In this document: in pieces, positions 5,352 through 8,506 of the stretch
Numbering within the stretch: position 1 is the stretch's first letter
Layout of the letters: each line of letters opens with the position of its first letter
NCBI GenBank assembly: GCA_023401045.1
Contig: JAEXEM010000204.1
Location: 1-8,506, forward strand
Direction: 5' to 3'
From: Actinomycetes bacterium
Lineage (GTDB): Bacteria; Actinomycetota; Actinomycetes; Actinomycetales; Cellulomonadaceae
Length of the DNA: 8,506 nt
Program-made: the position numbers and the translations under genes
Notes under the pieces: model-generated
Seen by the model: the letters and a program-made list of their open reading frames with translations, nothing else
The model's database searches: none
What the model was told of the DNA's origin: nothing

Positions 5352-6476
5352 TCAGCGCGGCTGGTACGGCGAGACGACGACCTCGATGCGCTGGAACTCC
5401 TTGAGGTCGGAGTAGCCCGTCGTCGCCATCGCCCGGCGCAGCGCGCCGACGAGGTTGAGCGTGCCGTCCGCGGTGTGGCCCGGGCCGAAGAGGATCTGCT
5501 CGAGCGTGCCCACCGTGCCGACCTCGACGCGCTCGCCGCGCGGCAGGTGCGGGTGGTGCGCCTCGGGGCCCCAGTGGAAGCCGCGCCCGGGTGCGTCGCT
5601 CGCCCGGGCGAGGGCCGCGCCGAGCATGACCGCGTCGGCGCCGCACGCGACGGCCTTGACGAGGTCGCCCGAGCGCCCGACGCCGCCGTCGGCGATGACG
5701 TGGACGTAGCGGCCGCCGGACTCGTCGAGGTAGTCACGGCGGGCGGCGGCGACGTCGGCGACCGCGGTCGCCATGGGAGCGTGGATGCCGAGCGAGACGC
5801 GCGTCGTGTGCGCCGCACCGCCGCCGAAGCCGACGAGCACACCGGCCGCGCCGGTGCGCATGAGGTGGAGCGCCGCCGTGTACGTCGACGCGCCGCCGAC
5901 GATGACGGGCACGTCGAGCTCGTAGATGAAGCGCTTGAGGTTGAGCGGCTCGGCGCGGCCCGAGACGTGCTCGGCGGAGACCGTCGTGCCGCGGATGACG
6001 AAGAGGTCGACGCCCGCGTCGACGACGGTGCGCCAGTGCTCCTGGGTGCGCTGCGGGCTGAGGGCGCCGGCGACGACCACCCCGGCGTCCCGGATCTCCT
6101 GGAGCCGGGCACGGATGAGCTCGGGCTTGATCGGCTCGGCGTAGATCTCCTGCATCCGGACCGTCGCGCGGGCCGCGTCGAGCGTCGAGATCTCCTCGAG
6201 CAAGGGCGTCGGGTCGTCGTACCGCGTCCACAGGCCCTCGAGGTCGAGCACGCCGAGGCCGCCGGCACGCCCGAGGGCGACCGCCGTCGCCGGGCTCATG
6301 ACGGAGTCCATCGGGGCGGCGAGCACCGGCAGGTCGAAGTGGTAGGCGTCGATCTGCCAGCCGACCGAGACCTCCTCCGGGTCACGGGTGCGCCGCGAGG
6401 GCACCACCGCGATGTCGTCGAAGGAGAACGCCCTGCGTCCCCGCTTGCCCCGTCCGATCTCGATCTCGCTGGTCAC
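5352..6476 (-). CDS. guaB3: GuaB3-family IMP dehydrogenase-related protein
   Basis: A 374-residue TIM-barrel protein of the IMPDH/GMP reductase superfamily. It opens EIEIGRGKRGRRAFSFDDIA (4-23), typical of actinobacterial GuaB3. It keeps the nucleotide-binding APMDSVMSP (54-62), the phosphate-loop segments ADGGVGRSGD (262-271) and GADAVMLG (279-286), and the C-terminal LKEFQR. It lacks the CBS pair of classical IMPDH. The catalytic loop reads GFGGGAAHTTR (216-226), with His223 where IMPDH has its essential cysteine; the only cysteine is Cys278, elsewhere. The start is GTG (6476-6474); an in-frame TAG four codons upstream excludes any earlier start, and the ribosome site is weak. It follows guaB after 35 nt, a pairing conserved in actinobacteria. 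The family call is firm; the reaction is not settled by the sequence. Confidence 0.92.
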   Translation of the reverse strand: MTSEIEIGRGKRGRRAFSFDDIAVVPSRRTRDPEEVSVGWQIDAYHFDLPVLAAPMDSVMSPATAVALGRAGGLGVLDLEGLWTRYDDPTPLLEEISTLDAARATVRMQEIYAEPIKPELIRARLQEIRDAGVVVAGALSPQRTQEHWRTVVDAGVDLFVIRGTTVSAEHVSGRAEPLNLKRFIYELDVPVIVGGASTYTAALHLMRTGAAGVLVGFGGGAAHTTRVSLGIHAPMATAVADVAAARRDYLDESGGRYVHVIADGGVGRSGDLVKAVACGADAVMLGAALARASDAPGRGFHWGPEAHHPHLPRGERVEVGTVGTLEQILFGPGHTADGTLNLVGALRRAMATTGYSDLKEFQRIEVVVSPYQPR

Positions 6477-6511
6477 CCGACGAGCCTACCGGCGCTCACC
6501 GTGGGACCCGG

Positions 6512-8506
<1,995 letters not shown>

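Noticed and set aside
4373..6268. Open frame of 631 codons on the minus strand spanning the ATPase and guaB3
   Set aside because: It crosses a strong terminator hairpin, lies antisense to the ATPase and out of frame with guaB3, and is Ser/Arg/Thr-rich shadow sequence.
6477..6511. Gap between guaB and guaB3 checked for a promoter or terminator
   Set aside because: Only 35 nt with no hairpin or convincing promoter hexamers; co-transcription is the simplest reading.

Overview
The window is very GC-rich, uses many GTG starts, packs its genes tightly and carries an IdeR/DtxR-type iron box. It also has the guaB-guaB3 pair beside a BldM-like regulator. Together these point to a high-GC Gram-positive actinobacterium, possibly of the Micrococcales, though the sequence alone does not fix a genus.

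Layout. (1) Positions 1-934, minus strand: a DeoR-family sugar regulator (fruR-like) followed by the N-terminus of 1-phosphofructokinase (fruK). The two overlap by 4 nt (ATGA) and form the start of a fructose-use operon that runs off the left edge. (2) Positions 935-1270: a divergent control region. The half next to fruR holds a TTGACA-type promoter within a cluster of TGAC-type half-sites, then a TCCGGACA direct and inverted repeat. The other half holds a near-consensus iron box. (3) Positions 1271-5281, plus strand: a four-gene ferric-siderophore ABC importer made of a binding lipoprotein, two FecCD permeases and an ATPase. Every junction is a 4-nt GTGA overlap. (4) Positions 5282-5351: a strong GC hairpin between convergent genes. 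(5) Positions 5352-8038, minus strand: guaB (IMP dehydrogenase with a CBS pair) then guaB3 (a CBS-less IMPDH-related protein). (6) Positions 8115-8506, minus strand: the C-terminal part of a NarL/FixJ-type, BldM-like response regulator, cut by the right edge.

How the genes work together. The importer is a self-contained uptake unit, and the iron box predicts repression by an IdeR/DtxR protein when iron is plentiful. The fruR-fruK pair should respond to fructose-derived phosphosugars. guaB supplies XMP for guanine nucleotides, and guaB3 is its traditional but biochemically puzzling neighbour. Most of the window is ordinary conserved actinobacterial content, and I see no undescribed multi-gene system. 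The points that repay a second look are the GuaB3 protein without a catalytic cysteine, the receiver-domain remnant lacking its switch lysine, the repeat-rich divergent control region and a probable leaderless guaB start.
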